Shown here: positions 27,748 through 34,798 of the stretch, in pieces
Position numbering within the stretch: the stretch's first letter is position 1
Layout of the letters: each line of letters opens with the position of its first letter
NCBI RefSeq assembly: GCF_900167525.1
Contig: NZ_FUZQ01000002.1
Location: 372,001 to 436,000 of the forward strand
Length of the DNA: 64,000 nucleotides
Source: Krasilnikoviella flava
GTDB lineage: Bacteria > Actinomycetota > Actinomycetes > Actinomycetales > Cellulomonadaceae
Direction: 5' to 3'
Made by a program: the position numbers and the translations under genes
Notes under the pieces: model-generated
The model's database searches: none
What the model saw: only the letters and a program-made list of their open reading frames with translations
Told to the model about the DNA's origin: nothing

Positions 27748-29483
27748 CGCAAGGCCTCCTCGTCGGCGCGGTGCGCCCACTGGGCGAAGGTCTCGCCGCC
27801 GGTGTGCTCGGCGTCGTACCGCCGCACGACGCGCTCCACGTAGTCGCCGACCTCGGCGGCCGGCACCTTCAGGCCCCGCACCGTGCGGCCGAGCTCGCCC
27901 GCGTCGCGCCCCTCGCCGACCAGGCCGCCGCCCAGGTGCACCTGGAACCCCGGCATCTGCTCGCCGTCGACGGTGATGATCTGGCCCTTGAGCCCGATGT
28001 CCGCCGTCTGGATCCGGGCGCAGGAGTTGGGGCAGCCGTTGACGTTGAGCTCGATAGGCCGGTCGACCCGCGCCGTGACGTCCCCGAGCCGTTCCTCGAG
28101 CTCGCCGATCACGCGCGCCGCGGTGTCCTTGGTGTCGACGATGGCGAGCTTGCAGAACTCGATGCCCGTGCAGGCGATGGTCGAGCGGCGGAACAGGCTC
28201 GGCCGGGCGGTGAGGCCCAGCGGCTCGAGTCCGGCGACCAGCTCGTCGACGCGGTCACCGGGCACGCCCAGGACCACGACCTTCTGGTGGGCGGTGAGCC
28301 GCGCGGAGTCGGCGCCCACCTTCTCGATGAGGTCGGCCAGCCCGGTCAGAGTGTTGCCGCCGACGCGGCCGACCACCGGCGCGGCGCCCACGTAGAAGCG
28401 ACCGTCCTTCTGCTCGTGCACGCCCACGTGGTCGCCCGGCCGGGTGGCCGGTGCGGGGGCCGGGCCGTCGGGCAGGGCGTAACCCAGGTACTCGCCCTCC
28501 AGCACCTCGCGGAACTTCTCGGTGCCCCAGTCGGCCAGCAGGAACTTCAGGCGGGCCTTGTTGCGCAGCCGGCGATAGCCGTAGTCGCGGAAGATCCGGA
28601 TGACGCCGTGCCAGACGTCCGGCGCCTGGTCCTCGGTGACGAAGACGCCGAGCCGCTCCCCGAGCCGCGGCGTCGTCGACAGCGCGCCGCCCACCCACAG
28701 GTCGTAGCCCGGGCCGAGCTCCGGGTGCACCACGCCGACCAGCGAGATGTCGTTGATCTCGTGCACGACGTCGAGGCTGGGGTGGCCGGTGATCGCGGTC
28801 TTGAACTTGCGGGGCAGGTTCGCCAGCTCCGGGTCGCCGATGTACCGGCGCTTGATCTCGTGGATCACCGGCGTCGGGTCGATGATCTCGTCCGCCGCGA
28901 TGCCCGCGACCGGGCTGCCGAGGAACCCGCGGGGCGAGTCGCCGCACGCCGTGGTCGTCTCGAGGCCCACCGTGTCGAGGCGGCGCCAGATCTCCGGCAT
29001 GCTCTCGATCTCGATCCAGTGGTACTGGATGTTCTGCCGGTCGGTGATGTCGGCCGAGCCGCGCCCGAAGTCGGCCGAGATGCCCCCGAGCACCCGCAGC
29101 GCGGCGGGGTCGAGCGCCTGCCCGTCGGACCGCACCCGCAGCATGAAGTACTCGTCCTCGAGCTCGTGCGGCTCGAGCGTCGCCGTGCGGCCGCCGTCGA
29201 TCCCCGGCTTGCGCTGCGTGTACAGGCCCCACCAACGGAACCGGCCGTGCAGGTCGTCGTCGGCGATGGAGTCGAAGCCCTGGTGCGCGTAGACCGACTC
29301 GATCCGGTCGCGGACGCCGAGCGGCGCCGCCTCCTGCTTGAACTCCTCGTTGTGGTTGAGGGGGGTGGTGCCGTCCACCTTCCACTGGCCGTTCGGGCGC
29401 GTGGCGCGCGGCGGCCGGACACGGGCGGGGGCGGCGTTCTCGCTGGTGGTGGAGGGTGCGGTGGCGGTGGTCTGCGTCGTCAT
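27744..29483 (-). CDS. sir: Ferredoxin-type sulfite (nitrite/sulfite) reductase
   Basis: Siroheme/4Fe-4S enzyme reducing sulfite to sulfide with six electrons. 579 residues with two ferredoxin-like half domains. RWWGLYTQRKPGIDGG, FMLRVRSDG and DITDRQNIQYHWIE mark the first half; the metallocluster ligands ACTGIEFCKLA and NGCPNSCAR lie at about residues 440-490. The sulfate operon context (cysH, cysG, cbiX) favours sulfite over nitrite. ATG 29483 has GAGGAA about 11 bases upstream, next to a predicted hairpin, and a Cys-rich leader peptide lies 135 bases upstream. Confidence 0.94.
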   Translation of the reverse strand: MTTQTTATAPSTTSENAAPARVRPPRATRPNGQWKVDGTTPLNHNEEFKQEAAPLGVRDRIESVYAHQGFDSIADDDLHGRFRWWGLYTQRKPGIDGGRTATLEPHELEDEYFMLRVRSDGQALDPAALRVLGGISADFGRGSADITDRQNIQYHWIEIESMPEIWRRLDTVGLETTTACGDSPRGFLGSPVAGIAADEIIDPTPVIHEIKRRYIGDPELANLPRKFKTAITGHPSLDVVHEINDISLVGVVHPELGPGYDLWVGGALSTTPRLGERLGVFVTEDQAPDVWHGVIRIFRDYGYRRLRNKARLKFLLADWGTEKFREVLEGEYLGYALPDGPAPAPATRPGDHVGVHEQKDGRFYVGAAPVVGRVGGNTLTGLADLIEKVGADSARLTAHQKVVVLGVPGDRVDELVAGLEPLGLTARPSLFRRSTIACTGIEFCKLAIVDTKDTAARVIGELEERLGDVTARVDRPIELNVNGCPNSCARIQTADIGLKGQIITVDGEQMPGFQVHLGGGLVGEGRDAGELGRTVRGLKVPAAEVGDYVERVVRRYDAEHTGGETFAQWAHRADEEALR

Positions 29484-29500
29484 CTGGGGGGAGTTCCTCG

Positions 29501-29558
29501 GGTCCTCGGGGGCGGGACGCGCGACGACGAGCGACTCAGCGGGGGTGGGCCGAGGACC
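29501..29558 (-). promoter_or_regulatory. Candidate attenuator hairpin before sir
   Basis: In the leader RNA, bases complementary to 29550-29558 and 29501-29509 form a perfect 9-bp stem (GGTCCTCGG with CCGAGGACC) around a 40-base loop. Its 3' strand ends 2-3 bases before the GAGGAA ribosome-binding site of sir. It could gate translation of sir in response to ribosomes stalled on the upstream Cys codons. This is inference from pairing alone. Confidence 0.45.
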
Positions 29559-29618
29559 GACGGCGCGCGCCGGTGCTCAGGAGCCGCGCGAGGGCGGCAG
29601 GGCTGAGGTAGGGCGCGA

Positions 29619-29717
29619 TCAGCGACAGCAGCACAGACAGCTGCGCATGCTGCGACGCACGCACGCCGGCATCCCGTGACGAGTCGTCACGAGGAGGCGG
29701 TGCGCGGCCGTGGTCAT
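29619..29717 (-). CDS. Polycysteine leader peptide upstream of the sulfate operon
   Basis: A 32-residue ORF starting at ATG 29717 and ending SMRSCLCCCR before TGA; five Cys in all, four of them in the last six residues. A TACGGT -10 box (29725-29730, minus strand) lies exactly 7 bases before the ATG, so the mRNA should start at the ATG and be leaderless. This matches the polycysteine leaderless small ORFs reported in mycobacteria, where low cysteinyl-tRNA stalls ribosomes and raises expression of downstream sulfur-assimilation genes. The sir gene starts 135 bases further on. The peptide itself is probably not functional. Confidence 0.82.
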   Translation of the reverse strand: MTTAAHRLLVTTRHGMPACVRRSMRSCLCCCR

Positions 29718-29730
29718 GGGGACGACCGTA
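29718..29730 (-). promoter_or_regulatory. -10 box of the cys operon
   Basis: TACGGT on the minus strand (29730-29725), 7 bases before the leader-peptide ATG. No clear -35 was found. Confidence 0.6.
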
Positions 29731-29889
29731 ACGGCACGGGGCGCGGTCGCGCGAGAGCGGGTCCACATGCTGGGACCACATGTTGGGACGACTGCCGTCC
29801 GGCTTGCGCGGGTGCCCCTGGGTGTGAGGTGTGACCGGTTGCGGACGGGGGCGTCAGATCCCCGTCGGCGCGCGGATAGGCTGGCCCGC

Positions 29890-30264
29890 ATGGAGTTCCT
29901 CTACAACGTCTTCGTCGCGCTCCACTTCGTGGGCTGGGCGATCGTCCTCGGCGGCTACATCGCGTCGATCAAGGGCCCTGGCCTCTACCGTGGGGTCTTC
30001 CACGGCGCCGCGACGGCCGTCGTCGCGGGCGTCCTCATGGTCGGCACCGCCGAGATGGCCGACCTCTGGGCCGACGGCGGCCCCAGCATGGCGAAGATCG
30101 GCGTCAAGCTCGTCATCGCGCTGATCATCGCGATCCTCGCCTTCCTCGCCAAGCGCCAGGGCGCCAAGGGCGACAACGGCACGGGCGCGGTCGCCCCCGG
30201 CCTCAAGCACTCGATCGGCGCGCTGACGCTGGTCAACATCCTGGTCGCGGTCTTCTGGAACTGA
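29890..30264 (+). CDS. Small integral membrane protein (four helices)
   Basis: 124 residues, almost entirely hydrophobic, with four predicted helices: FVALHFVGWAIVLGGYIASI, the VFHGAATAVVAGVLMVGTAE region, GVKLVIALIIAILAFLA and IGALTLVNILVAVFWN. The conserved His in ALHFVGWA and in LYRGVFHG recall small actinobacterial membrane proteins of the CopD/DUF2269-like kind, but I cannot name the family. ATG 29890 follows a TAGGCT -10 box (29877-29882) by 7 bases, so it is probably leaderless. Divergent from the sulfate operon. Confidence 0.78.
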   Translation: MEFLYNVFVALHFVGWAIVLGGYIASIKGPGLYRGVFHGAATAVVAGVLMVGTAEMADLWADGGPSMAKIGVKLVIALIIAILAFLAKRQGAKGDNGTGAVAPGLKHSIGALTLVNILVAVFWN

Positions 30265-30292
30265 CCGCGCCGGGGCTCTCGGGGCGGCGACG

Positions 30293-30775
30293 ATGAGCGT
30301 CCTCGGGGAGGTCTTGGTCGGGCTGGCGATCGCCGTCGGCCTGGTCGGCATCGTCGTGCAGGTGCTCCCCGGCAACGTGCTGGTGCTGGGGAGCATCCTC
30401 GTGTGGGCGTGGGTCACCGGCGGGACGGCGGCCTGGGTCTGCTTCGCCGTCGCCGCCGTGGCGGTGGCGCTCGCCGAGACCGGCCAGTGGTTGCTCGCTG
30501 GTCGTCACATGCGGCGCGCCGAGGTGCCCTGGAGCACGCTCGCGATCGCCGGCGTCGCGGGGATCGTCGGGTTCTTCGTGGTGCCCGTCGTGGGCCTCTT
30601 CCTGTTCTTCGCCGGCGCCGTGTACCTCGTCGAGCTGGCCCGTCGCCGCAACGCCGCCGTCGCGTGGACCGCCACGCGCGCGGCGCTCAAGGCCACGCTC
30701 ATCACCATCGGCGTGCAGCTCGCCGGCGGCCTCGTCGCCACCGTCGCGTGGGTCGTGGGCCTCGTCGTGACCTGA
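30293..30775 (+). CDS. DUF456 membrane protein
   Basis: 160 residues of the DUF456 family: four or five glycine-rich membrane helices with LVGIVVQVLPGNVLVLGSI near the start, the small-residue stretch AVAAVAVALAETGQWLLAGR, and VGFFVVPVVGLFLFFAGAVYLVEL. Function unknown in all organisms. It begins at ATG 30293, 28 bases after the previous membrane-protein gene, and may be co-transcribed with it. Its stop lies 9 bases from the convergent deaminase-ASCH gene. Confidence 0.88.
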   Translation: MSVLGEVLVGLAIAVGLVGIVVQVLPGNVLVLGSILVWAWVTGGTAAWVCFAVAAVAVALAETGQWLLAGRHMRRAEVPWSTLAIAGVAGIVGFFVVPVVGLFLFFAGAVYLVELARRRNAAVAWTATRAALKATLITIGVQLAGGLVATVAWVVGLVVT

Positions 30776-30784
30776 GCTCGCCCC

Positions 30785-31510
30785 TCACCTCCCGGGCGTG
30801 TCCGCGACCCGGAACCGCACGACATCGATGACGTCACCGTCGCCGATGGCCGGGTAGTGGTGCGTGCGCAGCGCGTCGCGCAGCTGGTCCGCCGTGCAGG
30901 CCTCCAGGGCGGCCTGTTCGTCGGTGATCTCGGCGAACGGCGTCTGCTCCACGGGCTCGACCACGCCCGGCAGGGAGCGAAGGCGGTCGTCGAACTCGAA
31001 CAGGAGGGTCACGGGGCCGGGTGCCGCCGGGTCTGCGAACCGGGTGGTGGCCGTCTTCGTCCCGGCGACGACGGCGTCCCAGTGCCGCGGGTTGAACCGC
31101 AGGAGGCGGGGCGGGGCCGCGCCCCGGCGTTCGTAGGCGTACGGCAGCAGCTCGCGGGCGGGCACCGCGACCAGGTCCGCGCCGTCGGGCACGACCACGT
31201 GCGCGTCGGGGTGCTGGTCGATCAGCACCTGACGGCACCGGCCGCACGGCGCCAGGACCCCTCGTCCGCCGTCGCCGACCGCGACGATCCCGGCGACCGG
31301 GATGCCTCCCGCGGCTGCCGCGACGCCGAGCGCGACCAGCTCCGCGCACGGACCTCCCGTGAAGTGGTGCACGTTGACGCCCGTGTGGACGCGGCCGTCC
31401 ACGTCCATGACGGCAGCCGCGACCGTGTGCACCCCGGAGCCGTCGTCCGGCAGTCGGCTCGAGGCGGCCACGGCGGCGTCGAGGAGGAGCGCCTCGGGTG
31501 GGAAGAGCAC
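30785..31510 (-). CDS. Cytidine deaminase-like domain fused to ASCH domain
   Basis: 241 residues with two domains. Residues 1-115 are cytidine-deaminase-like: the zinc/catalytic PCAELVALG (Cys plus proton-shuttling Glu) and PCGRCRQVL are intact. Residues about 125-241 are an ASCH domain: LRFNPRHWDAVVAGTKTATTRF and a DGDVIDVVRF end. E. coli YqfB, an ASCH protein, hydrolyses N4-acetylcytidine with a Lys and Thr spaced as in KTAT here. The fusion could therefore turn N4-acetylcytidine into cytidine and then uridine, but this is inference. GTG 31510 follows a TACGTT box (31518-31523) by 7 bases: leaderless. Confidence 0.8.
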   Translation of the reverse strand: MLFPPEALLLDAAVAASSRLPDDGSGVHTVAAAVMDVDGRVHTGVNVHHFTGGPCAELVALGVAAAAGGIPVAGIVAVGDGGRGVLAPCGRCRQVLIDQHPDAHVVVPDGADLVAVPARELLPYAYERRGAAPPRLLRFNPRHWDAVVAGTKTATTRFADPAAPGPVTLLFEFDDRLRSLPGVVEPVEQTPFAEITDEQAALEACTADQLRDALRTHHYPAIGDGDVIDVVRFRVADTPGR

Positions 31511-31564
31511 GTGACGGAACGTACACCGCCCACCCGTCCAGGTCGCCGGGCCGCCGCTCCGACG

Positions 31565-31906
31565 TCAGGCGGGGAGGCTCCGCGGGGCATACATGATCAC
31601 GGCGACTCCGACGAGGCAGAGCAGCGCGCCGGCGACGTCCCAGCGGTCGGGCCGGAAGCCGTCGACGACCATGCCCCACGCCAGCGACCCGGCGACGAAC
31701 ACCCCGCCGTACGCCGCCAGGATGCGGCCGAAGTTCGCGTCGGGCTGGAGGCTCGCGAAGAACCCGTACGCCCCGAGGGCGACGACGCCCGCCCCGATCC
31801 AGATCCAGCCGCGGTGCTCGCGCACCCCCTGCCACACCAGCCAGGCGCCGCCGATCTCGAAGACGGCGGCGGCGACGAAGAGCAGGATCGAGCGGAGCAC
31901 GGTCAT
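31565..31906 (-). CDS. YnfA/UPF0060 family membrane protein
   Basis: 113 residues with four helices, typical of YnfA (small-multidrug-resistance-like fold). Motifs: [20 protein letters not shown] with the conserved membrane Glu, [40 protein letters not shown] and the final GDxxGA-like [23 protein letters not shown] cut to its core [11 protein letters not shown]. YnfA proteins have been reported as efflux pumps, but the substrate here is unknown. Start ATG 31906. Confidence 0.93.
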   Translation of the reverse strand: MTVLRSILLFVAAAVFEIGGAWLVWQGVREHRGWIWIGAGVVALGAYGFFASLQPDANFGRILAAYGGVFVAGSLAWGMVVDGFRPDRWDVAGALLCLVGVAVIMYAPRSLPA

Positions 31907-31954
31907 GCGCAGGAGTGTCGCGCGCCGGAGCTGTCCGCCGCGAGCCGGCGTCCG

Positions 31955-32338
31955 TCACCCGGCAGGGCTCTCCGTCACGTACACGGTGTTGCCGTCCGGG
32001 TCCCGGAACTCGAACATCGGCGGCGCCGACTCCCACAGCAGGAGCTCGCCGACGTCGGCGCCCGCCTGGGTCAGCGCGGCGTGGGCGGCGGCCGCGTCGG
32101 GCGTCGCCAGCCGGATCCCGGTGTCGACGCCGGCGGGCAGCTGCTCGCCGGCGCGCACGAGCGCGAGCGACGTCGTGGCGCCCGGCGCGGCGACGTCGAT
32201 CCAGCGGAAGCCGGGCTGCAGCTCCGCGTCGAAGCGGACCTCGAGCCCGAGGGGCCCGGTGTAGAAGGCGAGCGCGGCGTCCTGGTCACGGACGGGGATC
32301 GCGACGGTCTGGACCTCGGTGAATCGGGCGGCGGACAC
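31955..32338 (-). CDS. VOC-family (glyoxalase-like) protein
   Basis: 127 residues, the usual single VOC domain with two beta-alpha-beta-beta-beta modules: VAIPVRDQDAALAFYTGPLGLEV in the first (quoted core AFYTGPLGLEV), DTGIRLATPDAAAAHAAL in the second, ending MFEFRDPDGNTVYVTE, where the Glu is a typical metal ligand. Such proteins include isomerases, dioxygenases and antibiotic-binding proteins; the substrate is unknown. GTG 32338 has GGAGGA 6 bases upstream. Confidence 0.88.
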   Translation of the reverse strand: MSAARFTEVQTVAIPVRDQDAALAFYTGPLGLEVRFDAELQPGFRWIDVAAPGATTSLALVRAGEQLPAGVDTGIRLATPDAAAAHAALTQAGADVGELLLWESAPPMFEFRDPDGNTVYVTESPAG

Positions 32339-32472
32339 GGTGACTCCTCCTCGGACGACCGCCCGGCGCCGGACGCGCCGGGTGCGGCACGGGTGAGACC
32401 GGGGGCGGGGCCGGATCTCATCGGCGACCGGCTTAGGGTGTCGGTCGACAGGCACGGCACGACGGAGGACCC

Positions 32473-32964
32473 ATGACGACCCACGACGCGGCAGGGCGGC
32501 GGCACGACGAGCGGTGGCAGGTGCGCGTCGCGACGCTCGACGAGCTGGACGCGCGCACCGCCTACGAGGCGTGGCGCCTGCGGCAGGACGTGTTCGTGGT
32601 CGAGCAGGAGTGCGCCTACCCCGACCTGGACGGCCGTGACGGCGAGCCCACGGCGCGGCACGTCGTGCTGCTCGACGCGGATCAGGGCGGCCGTGTCGTC
32701 GCGACGGCCCGCGTGCTCGACGACGGCGACGTGCAGCGCATCGGTCGCGTCGTCTGCCACTCGGACGTGCGCGGCACCGGGGCGTCGGGCGTCCTCATGC
32801 GCGCCGCGCTCGAGGCCGCCACCGGGTCGGCGCCACGGGCCGACGTCGTGCTCGGGGCGCAGTCGCCGCTGACGGGCTGGTACGGGCGGTTCGGCTTCGT
32901 GCCGGACGGGCCGGAGTACCTCGAGGACGACATCCCGCACACCCCGATGCGGCTGCGCCGCTAG
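32473..32964 (+). CDS. ElaA-type GNAT N-acetyltransferase
   Basis: 163 residues of the ElaA branch of the GNAT superfamily. The diagnostic stretch is WRLRQDVFVVEQECAYPDLDG, followed by ARHVVLLD, the acetyl-CoA-binding GRVVCHSDVRGTGASGVLM (the Q/RxxGxG/A motif reads RGTGAS) and WYGRFGFVPDGPEYLEDDIPH cut to GRFGFVPDG. Acceptor unknown. ATG 32473 has GGAGGA 3-8 bases upstream. The TAG stop shares the palindrome CTAG with the convergent TetR stop. Confidence 0.9.
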   Translation: MTTHDAAGRRHDERWQVRVATLDELDARTAYEAWRLRQDVFVVEQECAYPDLDGRDGEPTARHVVLLDADQGGRVVATARVLDDGDVQRIGRVVCHSDVRGTGASGVLMRAALEAATGSAPRADVVLGAQSPLTGWYGRFGFVPDGPEYLEDDIPHTPMRLRR

Positions 32965-33539
32965 CTCTCGCCCGGCCCCAGGCGCACCGCGCCGACGATC
33001 CCGCGCGCCCGGGCGGCGGCGTCGGGCACCGCGTCGAGGCCGGCGTAGACGGCGAGGAACGCCTCGAAGAGCGCGGCCCCCGCCAGGGTCCGGGCCACCG
33101 CCTCCGTGTCGAGGTCGGCGGTGACCCGGCCGTCGCGTGCCTCGGCATCGAGGTAGGCCTGCACCTGGAGGGCCGGCCCCTGGGGCCCCGCACCGCGGCG
33201 GCCCAGGCCCTCGCGGTGCGCCGCGAGCAGCTCCGGTGCCCCGAGGATCGATGCGGCCATGGGGAACGACCGCGCGTAGAACGCGAACAGCTGCCCGACG
33301 AGGGCTGTGACGTTCCCCTGGACCGTCCCGCGGCCCACGAGGTCGGCGGGGGCGTCGAGCCGGGGGGCCCGCTCGGACAGCACACCGAGGAACAGTTCCT
33401 GCTTGTCGGAGAAGTGCTTGTAGAGCAACGCCTCGGAGCAGCCCGCCGCGCGCGCGATCTCCTTGGTCGTGGCCCGGGCGATCCCGCGTTCGCGCAGCAC
33501 CGTCGCCGCCGCGTCGAGGATCCGGTCGCGTGTACCCAT
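32961..33539 (-). CDS. TetR-family repressor
   Basis: 192 residues. The N-terminal helix-turn-helix reads TRDRILDAAATVLRERG, TTKEIARAAGCSEALLYKHF and SDKQELFLGVL; the ligand-binding half is helical with TAAD-type C-terminal helices. ATG 33539 is preceded by AGGAGG. It faces the NAD(P)-binding protein gene across a 131-base gap that holds a palindromic operator, so it very probably represses that gene and itself. Stop codons of this gene and elaA overlap in CTAG. Confidence 0.9.
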   Translation of the reverse strand: MGTRDRILDAAATVLRERGIARATTKEIARAAGCSEALLYKHFSDKQELFLGVLSERAPRLDAPADLVGRGTVQGNVTALVGQLFAFYARSFPMAASILGAPELLAAHREGLGRRGAGPQGPALQVQAYLDAEARDGRVTADLDTEAVARTLAGAALFEAFLAVYAGLDAVPDAAARARGIVGAVRLGPGES

Positions 33540-33627
33540 GCGTCCTCCTGGTCGTGGCCTGCCGTCGGTGCGGTCCGCGCCCTCCGCCCGCCCGTTGACA
33601 GGCCGGGGACCTGTCCCCATCCTAGAG

Positions 33628-33647
33628 GTGAGTGAACACTTACTCAC
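33628..33647. promoter_or_regulatory. TetR-type operator
   Basis: GTGAGTGAACACTTACTCAC, an imperfect 20-base palindrome with GTGAGT/ACTCAC half sites, 23 bases before the NAD(P)-binding gene and between it and the divergent TetR gene. Typical layout for an operator of the adjacent regulator. Confidence 0.7.
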
Positions 33648-33670
33648 CCGTCGGACACGAGGAGACGCTC

Positions 33671-34297
33671 ATGAAGATCGCCGTGCTGGGAGCCACCGGA
33701 CGGACCGGCCGCCTGGTGGTGGAGCAGGCGCGTCGCCGCGGGCACCATGTCGTCGCCGTCGTGCGCGACCGGTCCCGCCTGGGCGACCTCACGCCGGACG
33801 ACGTCGCGACGGCCGACGGCCTGGACGCGGCCGCGGTCACCGCCGCGCTCGCGGGGGCCGACGCCGTGGTGTCGGCTCTGGGGCCGGTGCCGGGCAGCGG
33901 CCCCGGCGTGCAGGGCGAGCTCACCGAGGTGCTGGTGCGCGCCGCCCGCGACGCCGGGGTGGTCCGCGTCGTCGTCGTGACGGCGAGCGGCTGGGTGGTC
34001 GACGGCGACGACCCGCTGTCGCGCTATCTCGCCAAGCCGATCCTGGCCCGCGCGCTGCGCGACGCGAACGCGGGGTTCGCCCGCGCGGAGCCCGCGGTGC
34101 GTGGCTCCGGTCTCGACTGGACGATCGTGCGGCCGCCCATGCTGCGCGACGGCGCCGCCCGCGGCCGGTACCACGAGCGGCGTGACGGGAACGTGCGCTG
34201 GCGCTGGTCGATGCGCCGGGCCGACCTCGCCGCGGCGGTCTGCGACCTGCTGGAGGACCCGACGGCCGTCGGCGCGACGGTGTCGGTCGCGGGCTGA
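33671..34297 (+). CDS. NAD(P)-binding (atypical SDR, NmrA/YwnB-like) protein
   Basis: 208 residues: a Rossmann fold with MKIAVLGATGRTGRLVVEQA, DGLDAAAVTAALAGADAVVSALG, VVRVVVVTASGWVV and LDWTIVRPPML. It lacks the Tyr-x3-Lys pair of classical SDRs, as is usual for this group of NAD(P)H-dependent sensors or flavin reductases. ATG 33671 follows a GAGGAGACG site. Likely repressed by the divergent TetR protein through the palindrome at 33628-33647. Confidence 0.88.
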   Translation: MKIAVLGATGRTGRLVVEQARRRGHHVVAVVRDRSRLGDLTPDDVATADGLDAAAVTAALAGADAVVSALGPVPGSGPGVQGELTEVLVRAARDAGVVRVVVVTASGWVVDGDDPLSRYLAKPILARALRDANAGFARAEPAVRGSGLDWTIVRPPMLRDGAARGRYHERRDGNVRWRWSMRRADLAAAVCDLLEDPTAVGATVSVAG

Positions 34298-34319
34298 GCG
34301 ACGGCCCACGGTCCGGGGT

Positions 34320-34719
34320 CGAGCGGCGGGCCGGCCGAGCTCGAGGAGCACCGGCCGGGCCGGGTGCAGCAGCTCGAACGCCCGGACAGGGCCGGCGGGC
34401 GTCACGAGATCGACGTCCGGCACGCGGCGGCCCCGCAGCGGATGGCCCGGGCCGAGGTCGTACGCGACGTCGAGCCCGGTGACCAGGGCGGCGACCGGGT
34501 GCCGGCGCCGTCGACGGCGAGCACGGCGTCGAGCAGGTCGGCGATCCCGCGCTGGTCGAGCAGCTCGATCGTGCGGGCGTCGATCCCGCCGCCGCGCGAG
34601 CCGACGAGGTCCTGCGACTCCCGCCGCTCGAGGACGACGACGTCCGCCCCCGCGAGCCGCAGCTCGCGCGCCAGCATCAGCCCGGTCGGGCCGCGCCCGA
34701 CCGCCGCCACGTCGTGCAC
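34320..34719 (-). pseudogene. Remnant of an FAD-dependent aromatic monooxygenase
   Basis: From GTG 34719 the first frame gives a good FAD-binding N-terminus (VHDVAAVGRGPTGLMLAREL, VVVLERRE, GGGIDARTIELLDQRGIAD). Near 34500 homology jumps to another frame: HPVAALVTGLDVAYDLG, then the C-terminal-domain-like YDLGPGHPLRGRRVPDVDL and LLHPARPVLLELG. Full-length PheA/TfdB-type enzymes have about 500 residues, and only about 130 remain, so a large internal part is deleted as well as frameshifted. Key GxGxxG is already altered to GRGPTG. No longer functional. Confidence 0.72.
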
Positions 34720-34798
34720 CTGGATCCCCCGATCGGTCGCCTGATCCCATCCTGTCCCGTTCTCCGGTGTCGGTCGCGGAGCCTAGGCTTGGTCCACG

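Noticed and set aside
29536-29781. An 81-residue frame overlapping the Cys leader region
   Set aside because: It lies in another frame, lacks an RBS and has no family signature; the 32-residue Cys-rich ORF fits promoter and context better.
33606-33619. GGGGACCTGTCCCC as a second regulator site
   Set aside because: A short GC-rich palindrome of a kind expected by chance here; the neighbouring 33628-33647 site fits a TetR operator much better.
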